NCBI GenBank assembly: GCA_964058805.1
Contig: CAXKVV010001354.1
Location: 1-34,753, forward strand
DNA length: 34,753 nt
Source: Schoenoplectus triqueter
Lineage: Eukaryota > Streptophyta > Magnoliopsida > Poales > Cyperaceae
Direction of reading: 5' to 3'
Positions within the stretch are counted from its first letter, which is position 1; the number at the start of each line of letters is the position of its first letter. The notes below the pieces were generated by a model that saw only the letters and a program-made list of their open reading frames with translations, did not search any database and had not been told where the DNA came from. Made by a program: the position numbers and the translations under genes. Shown here piece after piece: positions 31,138 through 34,753 of the stretch.

Positions 31138-32246
31138 ATGGCAGACGATTCTTTTGACCGACTGAACATGATGAATAATCAGTCGAATGGAGTCAGTAAT
31201 GAGAATCTCAACTAGAATGGAGTAGGTGGTGAGAAGTTCATACCCAAAACACTACTAGACTTCACGACACCACGAGTAACTAATGCTAGAGGTCCGATCA
31301 GACTATCTTGTCTGATCGACGTACCACCCAGTTATGGCACGAGCGCCATCAACATACTCCAAAATAAGTGCTATCACGGATTAGAGCACGAAGACCCATA
31401 TGATCACATTCAGACTTTTCTGCAATATTTGGGAGCAGTTCGCCCGAACAGAGCATCAGACGACTACATCAAGTTAGTTTTTTCTCATTTACCTTGTAAG
31501 ACAATGCTAAGAGATGGATAAATTCTCTTTTAAGAAACTCAATTGGTACCTAGACTAATCTCTCTAATATGTTTTTGAGTAAATTATTTCCTCACAAGAG
31601 GACAGCTAAGATTAGGGCTCATATCTCAGTATTTAGACATGGTGCTGATGAATTTATGAGTGAGGCATGAAAAATATATCTGAAATTATTGAATTCATGT
31701 CCATATCACAAAATCCCTGAGTGAATGATTGTTGAGGGTTTTAATCAGAGTTTGATAGATAGTAATCACACGCTAGTCAACTTAGCGGCGGGTGACAACT
31801 TCATACAAATGGAACCTGATAAAGTACTGAGACTATTTGACTGACTAGTGATGCAAGAATAATTGATGGAGCACGATCGTCGTAGAGGACGTGGTGGTGG
31901 TAGAATAGAACATAATCAGTTCTCAACACTTTCGGTCAGAATTGACGTCCTACAAAAATAACTCTAACAGAGTCGACAAGTAAAGGCTATTGAACAAGTC
32001 TAATTGATGTCTTGTGATCTTTACAAAAATGAAGGACATAACTATCTAGAGTATCTATTGGCACAACCAGATGAAAGGGCGAGCCAAGTTAATTCTATCA
32101 ACAATGAATCTTCATTCATGCCAAATCCATCATACATACCTTATCCGAAGGATTTATCTGAATTTCAAAAATGGATTCAAGAGCAACAAAACTCAAAAAA
32201 TTACGGTAACTACAACCACTCATACCAAAACAATCAAGAAAAATGA
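31138..32246 (+). pseudogene. Athila-like gag remnant
   Basis: Gag would form the virus-like particle and package element RNA. The frame opens MADDSFDRLN, and conserved pieces then appear in order: HGLEHEDPYDHIQTFLQYL (about 31380), LFPHKRTAKIRAHISVF (about 31585), GADEFMSEA (about 31642), then MIVEGFNQSL and LAAGDNFIQMEPDKVLRLFD (about 31720-31840). CDLYKNEGHN follows at about 32012, where a zinc knuckle is expected but without its full Cys set. Stops at roughly 31214, 31518, 31669 and 31723 and frame changes break it. The last open stretch is 32004-32246. Assignment rests on the motif order typical of Athila/gypsy gag. Confidence 0.75.
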
Positions 32247-33036
32247 CGGTTCCAATAACCTTATGGGATTGGTAACCGTAACTTCGATCAGAATATTTCT
32301 TTCCCGAATCAATGTAATATGCCTCAATTTAACCAATCAAGACCTCCATACATTGCATCAGCCATCACCAAGTTCATACAAAGATAAGAGAAGATGAACC
32401 AGATCATGTTGGAATAGATGAAGTCATCAGCGCTCAGCTTGCGAAACTAAATGTGAGAGAATAAGAGGTGAAAACTTTAACAACACATCTACCTCCACAA
32501 ACTGTGACAAACTGCCTAGTAAACTCGAGACTAACCTAAGAGAGGATAAGAAAGTTATAAACTCCAGAGACAGCACGAGGTTCTAAGTTTCTTGACATGT
32601 AAGAGGTGAAGGGGCCACTGAAAAGTGAAATCTCATACCAAGGTCTGACCTTGTCTGTAGGAGAAGAAAATATAAGAAGAGCATTCATAGAACACCCTGT
32701 GAACGCCAAGGAGAAAGCAGTTGATGAAGTTCCTTATGAGAAGAAACAAGCATGTATGGAGCCGGTTCTATTTTGTCTGACCCGACGCTTGAATCAGAAT
32801 AATCATCCATAAAAACTGAGGAGTCGTATCCTCAGATGAGCCGTTCGTAACTTGTGCGATCCACTGGAGTCACCTCCAACACAAGGAAAAAGAAGAAGGG
32901 TATAAAGACCCAATAATTGTACCAATCTCTGATTTCTTTCCCTCAGAAACTTATTAAAGCTAAGCTGGATGAGCAATTCTAAATTTTCATGTAAGTTCTT
33001 AAATAACTCCAAGTCATCATCCCTTTCACGGATGCG
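32247..33036 (+). pseudogene. gag-pol linker of the Athila-like element, decayed
   Basis: Short out-of-phase pieces continue the reading direction, including an open 68-aa stretch at 32606-32812. No catalytic motif is found here. It is placed in the element by its position between gag and protease. Confidence 0.55.
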
Positions 33037-33552
33037 ATGGCACAAATGCCCACATACATTAAATTCTTAAAGAATATTTTATCCAACAAGTGCAGTATAC
33101 GAGAGTGTAAAAGGGCACAATTGAACTTGAATTACAGTGCGATACTCAGTAGAACACTACCACCAAAATTGAAAGATCCAGAAAAATTCATTATTCTCTA
33201 TATTATCGAAAAGGTGATAGTCAAGAAAGCCGTCTATGATCTGGGAGCGAGCATGAGTCTCATGTCGCGCATAATCTTTGAGCAGATGGGTATTGGTGAG
33301 TTAAAACTAACTAGAATGACTATCCAATTAGCCGATGCCTCTGTCCGACTGTCGCTAGGAATAGTAGAGGATTTGCCAGTACAAGTAGGAAAAAAATTTA
33401 TATCGAGATATTTTGTTGTGATGGAGATGAAAGAAGACAATGAGATACCAATCATCCAAGGAAGAGCATTTTTAAGGATAGATGGAGTATTTACCAACAT
33501 GAGAGAAGACACACTCACAGTAAGGGTAGGAGATGAGAGAATCCAATTTTGA
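33037..33552 (+). pseudogene. Aspartic protease domain of Athila-like pol
   Basis: A 171-aa open stretch. The retropepsin-type active site reads VYDLGASMSLM (Asp at residue 68, about 33238), the D-[LT/S]-G-A form usual in gypsy elements. Flanking family words are LPPKLKDPEKF, MGIGELKLTRMTIQLAD, LGIVEDLPVQVG, FVVMEMKEDNEIPIIQGRAF and TLTVRVGDERIQF, matching the usual order through to the C-terminal beta strands. The domain itself is intact, but it is stranded between broken gag and truncated RT, so no functional polyprotein can be made. The uppermost Met may not be the original start, since protease is normally internal to the polyprotein. Confidence 0.8.
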
Positions 33553-34030
33553 TTTGATACAGCTGTTAAATACCCTTATGAGATAGAAGGATGTTTTGTG
33601 GTAGATATGATCGATAAATCGATAGAGAAAAATCTTTTGGAGCAGCGAAATGCATCATTGACAAACAATGAGAACTTCCTACTCAATATGAAGAGCGAAT
33701 TGGATAGCGAATAGCAATTAAGTGTGGTGGAAGAGCGACAAGAAGATTCCATGCACAATTCGAGTTATGAAGGCGTGATCGATGAGATCAAGGCTAATAG
33801 ACCAACCAGTGCGCGAAGAAACGAAAAAACTTGAGTTAAAACCTCTGCATGCCAATCCTAGATATGAGTTCCTTGATCAAGAAGAAATAATTCCAGTAAT
33901 TGTGAATGCCCACTTGGATGGAGAAAAGACCGCCAAATGATGGAGGCACTAAGAAAATGCAAAGGAGCAATATGATACTCTATCAAGGACCTCAAAGGTC
34001 TCAACCTCATAGTATGCATGCACCGAATCT
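33553..34030 (+). pseudogene. Protease-RT linker and first residues of RT, truncated
   Basis: After a stop at 33550, the frame resumes with KYPYEIEGCFVVDMIDKS and continues, with shifts, to KCKGAI, SIKDLKGLN and VCMHRIL at about 34010-34030. The last words are the typical entry into the gypsy RT domain. RT palm, RNase H and integrase are all absent. The sequence passes straight into LTR at 34031. Confidence 0.75.
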
Positions 34031-34380
34031 TATACAGGCCGTATATGAGAGCATACAGGCTGTATAAATCAGATCCGATTGAAAACTGATCTATAGCCCT
34101 AGTAACCCTTATTTTAATTAATATAAAACCAACAAAAACATTCATTATTTTATATTTTAGCTTTTAAATATTAAAAATAAAAAATCCTTCGAACAAACCC
34201 TCCTCCACTTTCTTATTTCTACACCACTAGAGATTGAAGTAATTGAGTCCGATAAATTCTATTGTCCCTGTGGTTTGACATCTATACTGTACTAAATGTA
34301 GATCATGCGCTTATGATTGAATTAAGGTACCGTAGGGATTATAAATTTTAAAGGTCAAGTACGTTCTTTTTTGTGTGTCA
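34031..34380 (+). repeat. Partial 3' LTR of the Athila-like element
   Basis: A direct repeat of 30589-30949. Shared words include GGCCGTATRTGAGAGCATAC, TTTTAGCTTTTAAATATTAA and GAATTAAGGTACC. It ends GTGTGTCA. The missing left part was lost with most of pol. Confidence 0.85.
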
Positions 34381-34753
34381 ATAATTTTGAGTTAAAATAG
34401 TTTAAACTTTAAACATAATTTTTAACGATTATAATGGTTTAAACAGAGTTCTTAACAATTATAATGGTTTAAACAAAAAAAATTAAGACATTAAAGATTT
34501 TGATGAAGTTGAAATAAAGTTTTTTGAAACCTTGATCATAATTGAAGTGTCTCTATATATAATGGGACCCACATTAAAGAACACCACCTTATTTTCTAAA
34601 ATTTGAACCGTTTAAAATGATCTGATGGACTTTATTAACAATGACATGATCCTATCATAGTAATTTACGGCAACCGATGAGGATCCCCGTAATGAGATTT
34701 GAAAATAGTCTGGGGCGGGCAATCTGATCCAAACACTCCCGAACCACGAGTTA
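34381..34753. other. Non-coding flank
   Basis: No gene. A short direct repeat, TTAACRATTATAATGGTTTA, occurs at about 34421 and 34452. A GTGGGAC-like GGGACCCAC word at 34563 stands alone. Confidence 0.5.

Noticed and set aside
32803..33045. Minus-strand 80-aa ORF as a host gene
   Set aside because: It overlaps decayed gypsy pol in the opposite sense, with no motif or promoter.

Overview
The window is nuclear DNA of a flowering plant. It is AT-rich, dominated by transposable elements at several levels of nesting, and carries one small host-like gene. I cannot name the species. The repeat types (plant L1-type LINE, hAT-type MITEs, foldback MITEs, Athila-like Ty3/gypsy) place it in angiosperms. 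Nothing prokaryotic, no CRISPR array, and no tRNA or rRNA gene was seen.

Layout. 1-506: right end of a non-autonomous hAT-like element. 609-2693: a 5'-truncated, decayed LINE with a perfect 13-bp target-site duplication. 2773-3170: a foldback MITE. 3617-3885: a 128-bp tandem duplication. 3922-4363: a hAT-type MITE with a near-perfect 8-bp duplication. 5339-21257: a train of three foldback MITEs in a (TA)n tract. The first of these is split by a 14.7-kb insertion (5431-20145).

That insertion looks at first like one giant inverted-repeat transposon. The termini and duplications resolve it into two very long LTRs of one retrotransposon family, nested in opposite orientation. The outer copy X (+ strand, about 7.5 kb, TG...CA ends, 5-bp duplication ATCAT) behaves as a solo LTR. 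The inner copy Y (- strand, 8973-16152, TG...CA ends, 5-bp duplication GAAGG) sits inside X. Y retains one complete LTR of about 7.0 kb, a primer-binding-site-like motif just beyond it, and a 77-bp stub of the other LTR. Y therefore proves the LTR nature of the unit and fixes its transcriptional orientation. The LTRs carry tandem TATA-bearing promoter modules, an array of palindromic TCP-like and G-box-like motifs, a central segment that barely aligns between the copies, 62-bp and 48-bp tandem repeats, and a GC-rich 3' end. They encode no protein I can support.

21258-26604 is mostly non-coding, with MITE relics and simple repeats. 26605-26985 (- strand) is the best candidate for a functional gene, a 126-aa basic protein of unknown function. 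27707-28101 and about 28338-28765 are two more MITEs; the second is a relative of the one at 3922. From about 29.6 kb to 34380 lies a decayed Athila-like gypsy element: 5' LTR, PBS, broken gag, protease and the start of RT, then a direct junction into a partial 3' LTR. The last 370 bases are non-coding.

The genes do not form a pathway. The biology here is the nesting history: a (TA)n tract was colonised by foldback MITEs, one MITE was hit by X, and X was hit by Y.
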